A stretch of DNA of 33,148 nucleotides from JADJNW01 sp964517175 (GTDB lineage Bacteria; Bacteroidota; Bacteroidia; Chitinophagales; Saprospiraceae). The translations under genes were made by a program, and so were the position numbers. The notes below the pieces were generated by a model. It was not told the DNA's origin, made no database searches, and worked only from the letters and a program-made list of their open reading frames with translations. Numbering within the stretch: the first letter of the stretch is position 1; each line of letters begins with the position of its first letter. Below, one piece after another: positions 5,990 through 13,927 of this stretch. The stretch spans positions 1-33,148 of the forward strand of contig CAZFBU010000031.1 in assembly GCA_964517175.1 (NCBI GenBank). Reading direction: 5' to 3'.

Positions 5990-8788
5990 ATGATGCACCA
6001 TTCCCGCCCAATTCTTTTGATTGCGATTTTGATCCTTTGTAATCTTACGCTCCAGGCTCAGGTTCTGCAAATTTTTCCGACCTACGCTACCATAGAAGAT
6101 GATGTTGAAATTATCTATGATGCCAGCCAGGGCAATGGTGCGCTGCGCGGTGAAACCGGCGCTGTTTATGCCTGTACGGGTGTGATGCTGCCCGGCGAGT
6201 CAGCATGGCAATACACCAAAAGGACCGATGCCTGCAGCACCGCACCGGAGCTGCGGATGGAGTGCATTGGCAAGGATCGATATCGCATTCGCTTCAATAT
6301 TCGCTCGTTTTATCGCGTACCGCAGGGCGTGGAAGTAGCGAAACTGGCGTTCACTTTTCACAATGCAAATTGCAGCAAGAAAGGTACAGCGGCGGACGGT
6401 TCGGCTATAACGGTCGATTTAAAGCGCCCGGCATTTGATCGTTATGCCCATCATATTTTAAACGGCGACCATTTAAAAATAGCTGATATTGATGGCGATA
6501 CGCTTTTGGTGGAAGCTTTTACTGAAAATATCATCCGGGTGCGCTACCGTCGGAACGGCGAGCAACCCACGACTTCCTACGCTTCTGTTTTGCAGGATGA
6601 ACGAACTTTGCCGGTAAGGGTTGAAGATTATCCAGGCGAATTGATTTATAAACTTGGTAATCGAAAACTTACGATCGATAAAACGACGCTCCGGGTGGAC
6701 GTTTTGCGGGGCGATCAGTTGCTGCTCGGCGAAGGCGAAGTTCGGTTCGATACTTTTGATAAGCAGAGTATGGTTTTCAGTGAGGCAGCGGGCGAACAGT
6801 TTTTTGGCGGCGGTCCCCGTCCACAACGAATGAACATCAAAGGCAAAACATTGCGCCTGTACAATGACGAAGGGGGCAGCTATGAGCTGGGCGATGAGGT
6901 ATATAATCTGGCGGTACCTTTTGTGCTGTCATCGGCAAAATATGGCGTCTTTTTTGATAATCATTTCCCGGCAGAGATTGCCGTACAGGATGGCATGGCT
7001 TTTCACACCGAAGGTGGAGCACTGGATTATTGGCTGTTGTTGGCGGAGGACTACGACCAAATTGTACAGGATTACACCAAAATTACGGGGCGTCAGCCAC
7101 TGCCCCCGCGCTGGAGCCTGGGGTATATCCAGTCGCGTTTTGGTTATAAAACCGAAGCCGAGACGCGCAAGATTGTTGACGATATGCTGGCGGCAGGCTT
7201 TCCGCTCGATGCAGTGGTGCTCGATTTATACTGGTTTGGTGATATCGAAACGATGGGTAATCTCGACTGGGATCGCAAAAAATTTCCGGACGCCGAGCGC
7301 ATGGTCGCCGACTTGCGGGAAAAAGGCGTGGAAACCATTCTTATTACGGAGCCTTACGTAACGAAGAAAACCAAAAATTATAAGCTTTTCGCTAAACAGA
7401 ACTTCTTTGCCGAAACCCGCGATGGCGACCCTTATGTCATCGAAGATTTCTGGACCGGACCGGCCGCCTTGCTCAATATCTACGCCGAAGAACCGCGCGC
7501 CTGGCTGGCGGCAAATGTGTATGAAAAACAAATGAACATCGGCGTGCACGGCTGGTGGAGCGACCTCGGTGAGCCGCAGGAAGCACCGGATGACCTTTGG
7601 TACGAACAGGGCAATTCCCGGGCGTACTACAATCCATTTTCCCTGGAATGGGCGCGCCTGATTCACGAAACGACGCAAAGCAAATATCCGAACCTGCGCA
7701 CTTTCAACCTGCTGCGCTCCGGCTACGCGGGTATGCAACGCTACGGCGCTTTCCCGTGGACGGGCGATGTGGGCGCAAGCTACGGCGGTTTGCAGGCACA
7801 AATTCCGCTGATGTTGCAGGCTTCTATCAATGGCCTGGCGTACATGCACTCCGATGCCGGCGGCTTTATGGGCAATGCCGAGCCAAATCCGGAATTGTAC
7901 GTACGCTGGCTCCAGTTCAGCGCGTTCACGCCGGTGATGCGACCGCACAGCAATGCAAAAGGGCACCTGCCAGAGCCGATTTTCTATGCCGATACGATCC
8001 AGACGATCATTCGCAATTTTGCCAACCTGCGACACGAATTAATGCCTTACAATTATACCCTGGCTTATGAGAATAGCAGGAATGGTACGCCACTGGCCCG
8101 ACCGCTGTTTTTCTATGATGATAGCCACTTGGCGCTTTTTCATGCAAATGACGAATATTTTTGGGGCGAAAACTTCCTGGTGGCACCGATTCAAACCGAA
8201 GGCAGCCGCGAGCGCCTGGTCTATTTTCCAAAAAACAGGGATTGGATCAATTTCTGGACGGATGAATTATACGTCGGCGGACAGCAAACTTACGTCAAAG
8301 CGCCGCTGCATCAGTTGCCGCTGTTCGTGCGGGCGGGAAGTTTTGTACCGATGAGTTTGCCGTATCAAACCATGCCTGCGTACGATACAAAAACGCTGCT
8401 CGTGCATTATTTTTCGGATGCAAATGTATCTGAAAGTCAATACACGATGTATAATGACAATGGCGCAGACCCGCAAGCGTTGGTGAAGCAATCCTACGAA
8501 AAGATTCAATTTTATGCACAGCAAGGGGCAGATCAACTGACCATCCGTTTTGACCAGAGCGGCAGCTACGAAGGTATGCCGGTAAACAGAGCCTTGCAAT
8601 TCGTCATCCATCGTTGGCCAACTGCACCGGAGCGAGTTCGTTATAATGGAAAATCATTGGATTCGCGTGCGGTCGCCGACATTTCTGAGCGTCAGGAACA
8701 AAGCTGGCATTGGGATAAGGAAACCAATACTTTGTACGTTCAGGTGCAACTTGCCAATGGTCAAAAAGGAGAAATTACGATAGAATGA
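5990..8788 (+). CDS. Secreted glycoside hydrolase family 31 (alpha-glucosidase/alpha-xylosidase type)
   Basis: A 932-residue protein beginning with a signal peptide (MMHHSRPILLIAILILCNLT, cleaved near LQAQ), so it acts in the periplasm or outside. An N-terminal beta domain (about residues 25-145) resembles DUF4961-type modules. The GH31 N-domain, the (beta/alpha)8 barrel and C-terminal beta domains follow. The predicted nucleophile is D525 in GWWSDLGEP, and the acid/base is D622 in HSDAGGF. PPRWSLGYIQSRFGY marks the barrel start. These hydrolyse alpha-linked glucose or xylose from oligosaccharides with retention of configuration. Substrate cannot be read from the sequence, and no SusC/SusD pair is nearby. 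The frame is open to 5909 but without a good start; the ATG at 5990 (or 5993) precedes the signal peptide. It ends 3 bases from the convergent gene at 8792. Confidence 0.92.
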   Translation: MMHHSRPILLIAILILCNLTLQAQVLQIFPTYATIEDDVEIIYDASQGNGALRGETGAVYACTGVMLPGESAWQYTKRTDACSTAPELRMECIGKDRYRIRFNIRSFYRVPQGVEVAKLAFTFHNANCSKKGTAADGSAITVDLKRPAFDRYAHHILNGDHLKIADIDGDTLLVEAFTENIIRVRYRRNGEQPTTSYASVLQDERTLPVRVEDYPGELIYKLGNRKLTIDKTTLRVDVLRGDQLLLGEGEVRFDTFDKQSMVFSEAAGEQFFGGGPRPQRMNIKGKTLRLYNDEGGSYELGDEVYNLAVPFVLSSAKYGVFFDNHFPAEIAVQDGMAFHTEGGALDYWLLLAEDYDQIVQDYTKITGRQPLPPRWSLGYIQSRFGYKTEAETRKIVDDMLAAGFPLDAVVLDLYWFGDIETMGNLDWDRKKFPDAERMVADLREKGVETILITEPYVTKKTKNYKLFAKQNFFAETRDGDPYVIEDFWTGPAALLNIYAEEPRAWLAANVYEKQMNIGVHGWWSDLGEPQEAPDDLWYEQGNSRAYYNPFSLEWARLIHETTQSKYPNLRTFNLLRSGYAGMQRYGAFPWTGDVGASYGGLQAQIPLMLQASINGLAYMHSDAGGFMGNAEPNPELYVRWLQFSAFTPVMRPHSNAKGHLPEPIFYADTIQTIIRNFANLRHELMPYNYTLAYENSRNGTPLARPLFFYDDSHLALFHANDEYFWGENFLVAPIQTEGSRERLVYFPKNRDWINFWTDELYVGGQQTYVKAPLHQLPLFVRAGSFVPMSLPYQTMPAYDTKTLLVHYFSDANVSESQYTMYNDNGADPQALVKQSYEKIQFYAQQGADQLTIRFDQSGSYEGMPVNRALQFVIHRWPTAPERVRYNGKSLDSRAVADISERQEQSWHWDKETNTLYVQVQLANGQKGEITIE

Positions 8789-8791
8789 CGT

Positions 8792-9664
8792 CTAAACAAA
8801 CCGCCGCACGATGCGCTGTACCGACCCCACGTAACCGCCGCCAAACAAATTGACGTGCACGAGCAAATAATACAATTGGTACAAATCCACCCGTTCTTCC
8901 CAGCCGGGCAGCAGTGGATAGGTATTTTGATAAGCATCGTAAAAAGCCTGATCGAAACCACCGAACAAGAGACTCATTGCGATGTCCATTTCGCGGGAAG
9001 CGAAGCAAACAGCAGGATCAATCAGCACGGGTGTACCGGCTTCATCCGCCAGGAAATTGCCGCTCCACAGGTCGCCGTGGATAAGCACAGGGGATTCTTC
9101 GGGCAGCAACTGCGGAAGTTTTTCGTATAACTGTTCAAAATTTCGCTGATCGGAAGTATTGAATTTATTGCTTTGCAATGCCATTTCCACCTGCGGTTGC
9201 AGGCGCTCGGCAGTGTAAAATTCCACCCAGCTTTTTTGCCGGGTATTCGATTGCGACAAGCTGCCGATAAAATTGTCGTGATCCAAACCAAAATGTTCGT
9301 TGCGGCTGCGGTGCATGTGGGCGAGTTCTTCGCCAAAGTTCTTCCAAAAATCAGGGCGTCGGCGTCCCTGTTCTATAAATTCCAGAAGTAGCCAGCCACC
9401 AGCGCCTGCCGAGCCAAAACCAAGTACTTCCGGCGTGCGCAAGGTGCGCGATTCGGCTATCTGTTTTAAGCCTTGCGCTTCTGCCGCGAACATGCGATGG
9501 GCGAAAGTTGCCGCGTTCATCTTCAGGAAAAACGATCCGCGGGGGGTCTCCAGGCGTCGCGCCTGATTGATGTCGCCGCCACGAACAGACAGCGCCGCCT
9601 CAATGGTGGTGGAGAGCAGCGCCTCGCATTGTTTCTGAACATCAGCGGGAATAACCCTTACCAA
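8792..9664 (-). CDS. Fructosamine kinase family protein (FN3K-like)
   Basis: A 290-residue kinase-fold protein. Seen motifs are the ATP-binding lysine in GSFFLKMN (K48), the catalytic loop IHGDLWSGNF (D198, N203) and the metal-binding LIDPA (D216), plus the family segment FGLDHDNFIGSLSQSN. Fructosamine-3-kinases phosphorylate Amadori products on glycated proteins or small molecules so that they decompose; bacterial members are thought to act on ribulosamines and erythrulosamines. The only start consistent with the family N-terminus is TTG at 9664. It lies 2 bases after the stop codon of the LytTR regulator, so translation is probably coupled to that gene. The 3' end is 3 bases from the convergent GH31 gene, with no terminator hairpin between. 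Confidence 0.88.
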   Translation of the reverse strand: MVRVIPADVQKQCEALLSTTIEAALSVRGGDINQARRLETPRGSFFLKMNAATFAHRMFAAEAQGLKQIAESRTLRTPEVLGFGSAGAGGWLLLEFIEQGRRRPDFWKNFGEELAHMHRSRNEHFGLDHDNFIGSLSQSNTRQKSWVEFYTAERLQPQVEMALQSNKFNTSDQRNFEQLYEKLPQLLPEESPVLIHGDLWSGNFLADEAGTPVLIDPAVCFASREMDIAMSLLFGGFDQAFYDAYQNTYPLLPGWEERVDLYQLYYLLVHVNLFGGGYVGSVQRIVRRFV

Positions 9665-9666
9665 AA

Positions 9667-10407
9667 CTACAGCTTGTTTTTGTTGACAATTTCCAGCAAT
9701 TCGTCGCGGTAGTTTTTCCCGATTGGCAGGTGCTTTGCTTGTCCTTTTTCGGTCACTTCCACCATGTTGCCAACCAGCGCCGCAATTTGATCGATATTGA
9801 CAATGTAAGAACGGTGTATGCGCCGAAACTTACTAGGCGGCAGCTTTTCCTCCAGGCTTTTCATGGTTTGCAGCGTGATGACGCGGTCGTGATCCATGCG
9901 AATGATGACGTAATCCTTCAATCCTTCGATGTAGATAATATCGTCGAAATTGACTTTCACCAGTTTTTTATCGGCTTTCACAAAGAAGAAGTCCGGGCCG
10001 GTTTCTTCGATGGTAGCGGGCTTGGCATCGCCAATGGCTTCACGGCTCTGCAGTTCGAGTTGTTCCTGTGCTTTATTCACCGCTTTCATGAAGCGTTCCA
10101 TTGAGATGGGCTTCAGCAGGTAATCGAGCGCATTGAGTTCAAAGCCCTCCAGCGCGTAGTTGGAATAAGCCGTTGTGAAGATAACAAGCGGCGGCTTGGA
10201 CAGCGTTTTCAGGAAATCGATTCCGGTGAGCTGCGGCATCTGGATATCGAGAAACATCAGGTCGATTTCCTCGTGCTTCAGGATTTCATTCGCTTCAAAG
10301 GCATTGCTGCACTTTTTCACCAGGTTGAATTCGGGCACTTTTTCGATGTACGTTTCGAGCACATCCTGGGCCAGGGGTTCATCATCAACGATGATTACAT
10401 TTATCAT
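9667..10407 (-). CDS. LytTR-family response regulator
   Basis: A 246-residue protein with an N-terminal receiver domain and a C-terminal LytTR DNA-binding domain. Receiver residues are D8/D9 (VDDEP), phospho-acceptor D54 (MFLDIQMP), the conserved T in FTTAY, and K in LLKPI. The LytTR part (about 140-245) shows FFFVKADKKLVKVNFDDIIYIEGLKDYVII and FRRIHRSYIVNIDQIAAL. It would bind promoters as a dimer after phosphorylation by the partner kinase encoded just upstream on the same strand (10459-11517). It is followed after 2 bases by the fructosamine-kinase-like gene. The target genes are unknown. Confidence 0.95.
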   Translation of the reverse strand: MINVIIVDDEPLAQDVLETYIEKVPEFNLVKKCSNAFEANEILKHEEIDLMFLDIQMPQLTGIDFLKTLSKPPLVIFTTAYSNYALEGFELNALDYLLKPISMERFMKAVNKAQEQLELQSREAIGDAKPATIEETGPDFFFVKADKKLVKVNFDDIIYIEGLKDYVIIRMDHDRVITLQTMKSLEEKLPPSKFRRIHRSYIVNIDQIAALVGNMVEVTEKGQAKHLPIGKNYRDELLEIVNKNKL

Positions 10408-10458
10408 GGTTTCAAATTTTGTTCTCTAAGGAGTTGAAAATAAGGTTTTTTTGCAAAT

Positions 10459-11517
10459 TTAAACATCTAAATCGAGTTTTAGATTCACGGCATACGATTT
10501 TGGGTTGTCGTGGATGGTCAGTTCATAATTATCGGGGTACATAATGTCGAGTCGGCGGCGTACATTGACCAGCCCGATGCCACCCGAGCGCCGATGGTCC
10601 TGATGGGGCAGCGCGTCGGGTTTGCTGTTTTCGATGTAAAAATCGACTTTGTAATGATCCACTTTCATGCGCATGTGTACAAAGCCGTGCTGTATCTGGT
10701 TACTCAGTCCGTGCTTAAAACTATTTTCAATGAAAGGGATGAACATCAGCGGGGCGATCTTCTGGTCGCTCACATTGCCTTCCACTTCCAGTTTAATATC
10801 CACATGGTGTCCCTGGCGCAACTGCTCGAGGTCCAGATAATTGCGGATATAGTGAATTTCGTTGCTCAGCAGCACGCGTTTTTCGTTGCATTCATAGAGC
10901 ATGTAGCGCATCATTTCGGAGAGCTTGATAACGATCTCCGGCGCTTTGTCTGATTTTTTGAGCGTGAGAGCGTAGAGGCTGTTGAGGGTATTAAAGAGAA
11001 AATGCGGATTGATCTGTGACTTCAGAAAGCGCAGTTCGGTTTGCATGGTGCGGGTTTCCAGTTCCTGTTTTTCCTGCATGGTACGCACCCAGTCGGTTAT
11101 AATTTTGAACAAAGTGGAAAAACCCGCAATCAGAAACGTAGTGAGGAAATATCCAAATTGATTGGCGACCAACTGCGATTGCAGCGCCGGGTAGCCGGAA
11201 AATTTGAAGTAAAAGACAATCATTTTCAGGGGCGTGATAATGAGCGCGGCCAGCACCAGCAGCCCGGCATAAGTCAAAAATCGATTTTTCGATAAATAGC
11301 TTGGTATCAGGTAGTTGAGGTTGAAATAAACAATGGCGGCAAAGAAAAAAACGTTGATAATCTCATTGCTGAAGGTAAACCAGAAGCCCCGCTCAACGCC
11401 TTCGATGAGCATGAGCAGTACCAGCAACACCAGCCAGAAGATGGAATGATAGACCCCCCGCCTGGTGAAAAAACTGATCAATTTGACTCGCCATTCTTTG
11501 TTTAATACGGTATCCAT
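10459..11517 (-). CDS. LytS-type sensor histidine kinase (His_kinase family)
   Basis: A 352-residue inner-membrane histidine kinase. Four hydrophobic segments occupy about residues 20-150 (starting SIFWLVLLVLLMLIEG), followed by a short coiled coil (MQEKQELETRTMQTELRFLK). The phospho-acceptor box is QINPHFLFNTLNSL, and the C-terminal HATPase_c region has FIENSFKHG (N box) and GGIGLVNVRRRL (G box). This is the standard partner of LytTR regulators in Bacteroidota, and the regulator follows 51 bases downstream. The frame is open to 11670, but the upstream part is unlike a kinase N-terminus; ATG at 11517 is preferred. The signal sensed is unknown, as the sensor part is only membrane helices. Confidence 0.93.
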   Translation of the reverse strand: MDTVLNKEWRVKLISFFTRRGVYHSIFWLVLLVLLMLIEGVERGFWFTFSNEIINVFFFAAIVYFNLNYLIPSYLSKNRFLTYAGLLVLAALIITPLKMIVFYFKFSGYPALQSQLVANQFGYFLTTFLIAGFSTLFKIITDWVRTMQEKQELETRTMQTELRFLKSQINPHFLFNTLNSLYALTLKKSDKAPEIVIKLSEMMRYMLYECNEKRVLLSNEIHYIRNYLDLEQLRQGHHVDIKLEVEGNVSDQKIAPLMFIPFIENSFKHGLSNQIQHGFVHMRMKVDHYKVDFYIENSKPDALPHQDHRRSGGIGLVNVRRRLDIMYPDNYELTIHDNPKSYAVNLKLDLDV

Positions 11518-11696
11518 GCTGTTTGTGTACGACCGGGTAAAAATAGCTTTCCTTTGCCAAAGTTGAAACAAAATAACGTCAGATGCGAAACTTTTCGGAA
11601 AAAAAGCGTCTAATATTCGATCTATGTGCCGGGTGATGGAACTATCCCGCCTGCCAGCGTGGTTTTGCAATGCAAATCCGGCTTTTTTGAAAAGGC

Positions 11697-11728
11697 TTGC
11701 CGGAAAAACGTTAATTTACGTACTTTTG
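11697..11728 (+). promoter_or_regulatory. Predicted promoter of the PTPS/QueD-like gene
   Basis: TTG at 11697-11699, a 21-base spacer and TACTTTTG at 11721-11728 match the Bacteroidota -33/-7 arrangement. The predicted leader is about 55-60 bases. The promoter diverges from the histidine kinase gene. Confidence 0.65.
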
Positions 11729-11792
11729 CGCCAACATTATACCCGGCAATATCGCCGAATGGTATAAAAATAATTAAATCCGATTTTTGAAT

Positions 11793-12203
11793 ATGGTTTA
11801 TCTGACGAGAAGAGAAACATTCAATGCTGCACACAAGCTGTGGGTAGAGGAGTGGAGCGAAGCGGAAAACCTCGCCGCTTTTGGCAAATGCGCTAATAAA
11901 AACTGGCACGGGCACAATTACGAGCTTTTTGTCACCGTGAAAGGGACGCCCGATCCGGTAACAGGCTTTGTAATGGATGTGAAAAAACTGAGTCAACTTA
12001 TAAAAGATGTCATCAAGGAAAAAGTAGATCACAGCAACCTGAATCTGGATGTGGATTTCATGCCCAAAGGGATGCAGCCCACCACGGAGAACCTGGCAAT
12101 TCAATTCTGGAATCAACTAAGACCACACCTCGAGGGCTGCCAGTTGCACTGCATCAAGCTTTGCGAAACAGAGAATATTTATGTAGAATATTACGGTGAA
12201 TAG
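11793..12203 (+). CDS. 6-pyruvoyl-tetrahydropterin synthase / QueD family protein
   Basis: A 136-residue protein of the T-fold PTPS/QueD family. Zinc ligands are H14 (FNAAHKL), H39 and H41 (NWHGHNY); the catalytic Cys is C33 (GKCANKNWHGH), with H80 in VDHSNLN and E125 in CETENIYVEY. Members convert dihydroneopterin triphosphate either to 6-pyruvoyl-tetrahydropterin (biopterin route) or to 6-carboxy-tetrahydropterin (queuosine route). The next gene is folE, which makes that substrate, so the two likely act in sequence. The sequence alone does not decide between the routes. ATG at 11793 is chosen over an in-frame TTG at 11787 because it gives the family N-terminus. Confidence 0.9.
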   Translation: MVYLTRRETFNAAHKLWVEEWSEAENLAAFGKCANKNWHGHNYELFVTVKGTPDPVTGFVMDVKKLSQLIKDVIKEKVDHSNLNLDVDFMPKGMQPTTENLAIQFWNQLRPHLEGCQLHCIKLCETENIYVEYYGE

Positions 12204-12280
12204 CCTGGAAGCGGCAGTCGTTCGTAAAACTCAATCGCGGTTTTGCTGTTACTTATTCATTGTTCACCAATTGTCATACA

Positions 12281-12877
12281 ATGAGTTACAAAATCAACGA
12301 AAAGTACGATACGGACACGCTGGCGGATTTGATTAAAAGTTTCGAGACAATCCTGAACGGAGTGGGCGAGAATATTTCGCGGGAAGGGCTGCTCAAAACG
12401 CCGGAGCGCGCCGCCAAAGCCATGCAGTTTCTCACGCAGGGCTACGAACAGGATGCCGAAGCCATTCTGCGCTCGGCGATGTTTCAGGAAGATTATAGCG
12501 AAATGGTCATCGTAAAAGACATTGAGTTGTATTCGCTGTGCGAGCACCACATGCTGCCTTTTTTCGGGAAAGCGCACGTAGCCTACATTCCGAATGGCTA
12601 TATTGTAGGGCTGAGTAAGATTCCGCGTGTGATTGACGTATTCGCGCGCCGCCTGCAGGTGCAGGAACGCCTGACGGATGAGATTTTGCAATGTATTCAG
12701 CGTACGCTGAATCCGCTGGGAGTAGCCATTGTGATCGAAGCCCAGCACATGTGCATGATGATGCGCGGCGTGCAAAAGCAAAACTCCCTGACGACAACCT
12801 CCGCCTTTACCGGCGAATTTCGCAGGGTGGAAACCCGCAGTGAATTTCTGAATCTGATTGGTTCTAATTTGCATTAG
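12281..12877 (+). CDS. folE: GTP cyclohydrolase I
   Basis: A 198-residue type I GTP cyclohydrolase, which converts GTP to 7,8-dihydroneopterin triphosphate for folate, pterin or queuosine synthesis. Zinc ligands are C87 and H90 in SLCEHHMLPFFGK and C158 in AQHMCMMMRG. The motifs GLSKIPRVIDVFARRLQVQE and NSLTTTSAFTGEFR are typical of the family. ATG at 12281 gives a normal N-terminus; an upstream TTG at 12260 is less likely. It lies 77 bases after the PTPS/QueD-like gene on the same strand and is probably cotranscribed with it. A GTTGAG-type hairpin follows the stop. Confidence 0.97.
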   Translation: MSYKINEKYDTDTLADLIKSFETILNGVGENISREGLLKTPERAAKAMQFLTQGYEQDAEAILRSAMFQEDYSEMVIVKDIELYSLCEHHMLPFFGKAHVAYIPNGYIVGLSKIPRVIDVFARRLQVQERLTDEILQCIQRTLNPLGVAIVIEAQHMCMMMRGVQKQNSLTTTSAFTGEFRRVETRSEFLNLIGSNLH

Positions 12878-12878
12878 A

Positions 12879-12956
12879 GTTGAGAAGGTTGAGTGGGTTG
12901 AGAAAGTTTAGTAAGCTCAACGCACTCAAATCTAAACTTGCTCAACCATCTAAACC
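12879..12956 (+). repeat. Hairpin built from GTTGAGnnn 9-mers, between folE and fabD
   Basis: Two bases after the folE stop, four left-arm 9-mers (GTTGAGAAG, GTTGAGTGG, GTTGAGAAA, GTTTAGTAA) are followed by inverted units (CTCAACGCA, CTCAAATCT, CTCAACCAT, CTAAACC). The arms can pair with each other in several registers, giving a long imperfect hairpin. There is no strong T-run, so termination is uncertain. Confidence 0.75.
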
Positions 12957-12971
12957 TTATAAACTTTTTTT

Positions 12972-13850
12972 ATGAAAGCATACGTATTTCCGGGGCAGGC
13001 TTCCCAGTTTGAAGGTATGGGAAAAGATTTGTACGAAAGCTCCGAACCGGCGAAAAACCTTTTTGAACAGGCAAACGACCTGCTTGGCTTCCGCATCACG
13101 GATGTAATGTTTGCGGGAACAGCGGATGATCTGAAAGAAACAAAAGTGACCCAACCTGCAGTCTTTCTGCATTCTATCGTGAAAGCCAGGCTGGCGGGCG
13201 ATGCCTTCCGTCCGGATGCAGTAGCCGGGCACTCCCTCGGCGAATTCTCTGCACTGGTAGCAGCAGATGCAATGACCTTTGAGGACGGGCTTCGGCTGGT
13301 ATCGCAACGCGCGCGGGCTATGCAAAAAGCCTGTGAAATGCAACCGAGCACCATGGCCGCTATTCTTGGACTGGATGATGAGGTCATCGAAAAAATAACC
13401 GCCGAAATTGATGAAATCGTTGTGCCGGCAAATTACAACTGCCCGGGACAACTGGTCATCTCCGGTTCGCTGTCCGGCATTGAAAAAGCCGTCGAAAAAC
13501 TCACCGAAGCCGGCGCCAAGCGGGCGGTGATTCTGCAAGTGGGTGGCGCCTTTCATTCACCCCTGATGCAACCCGCACAGGATGAGCTACAGGCAGCCAT
13601 TGAACGTACGACGATCAAAGCGCCTGTTTGTCCCGTTTATCAAAACGTGACCGCCAGCGCCGAGCGCGATCCGGCTCAAATCAAACAAAACCTGATTACC
13701 CAACTCACCGCACCGGTGCGCTGGACGCAAACCATCCAGAATATGCTTCGGGATGGCGTCACCGAATTCATCGAAGTGGGCGGTACTGGCAAAACCCTGC
13801 AAAGTTTTGTGAAAAAAGTGGATCGTAGCGTAGCGACAAGCGCGTTGTAA
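12972..13850 (+). CDS. fabD: Malonyl-CoA:ACP transacylase
   Basis: A 292-residue FabD. It loads malonyl from CoA onto acyl carrier protein for fatty acid elongation. The N-terminal FPGQASQFEGMGKDL, nucleophile S88 in AGHSLGEFSA, R in VSQRARAMQKA, and catalytic H195 in GGAFHSPLM are all intact. The C-terminal TEFIEVGGTGKTLQSFVKK is typical. It lies alone, not with fabH or acpP, behind the GTTGAG repeat. A hairpin terminator follows at 13890. Confidence 0.97.
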   Translation: MKAYVFPGQASQFEGMGKDLYESSEPAKNLFEQANDLLGFRITDVMFAGTADDLKETKVTQPAVFLHSIVKARLAGDAFRPDAVAGHSLGEFSALVAADAMTFEDGLRLVSQRARAMQKACEMQPSTMAAILGLDDEVIEKITAEIDEIVVPANYNCPGQLVISGSLSGIEKAVEKLTEAGAKRAVILQVGGAFHSPLMQPAQDELQAAIERTTIKAPVCPVYQNVTASAERDPAQIKQNLITQLTAPVRWTQTIQNMLRDGVTEFIEVGGTGKTLQSFVKKVDRSVATSAL

Positions 13851-13889
13851 TACAGCAATGTCCGGTAGCTCCGGTTTCAGAGAAAAATC

Positions 13890-13921
13890 AGGGTACTTGC
13901 ATCAGAACAAGCACCTTTTTT
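13890..13921. terminator. Terminator between fabD and the convergent M24 peptidase gene
   Basis: GGTACTTG pairs, with one mismatch, with CAAGCACC across a short loop and is followed by seven T's on the plus strand. An A-run lies upstream, so the structure may serve both convergent genes. Confidence 0.7.
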
Positions 13922-13927
13922 TATGCC

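Noticed and set aside
7226..8035. Antisense open frame of about 269 codons in the GH31 gene
   Set aside because: It mirrors the GH31 catalytic core, and its translation shows no recognisable motif.
12257..12874. Antisense frame covering the whole folE gene
   Set aside because: It is the same length as folE because it is the complementary frame; the folE motifs decide the strand.
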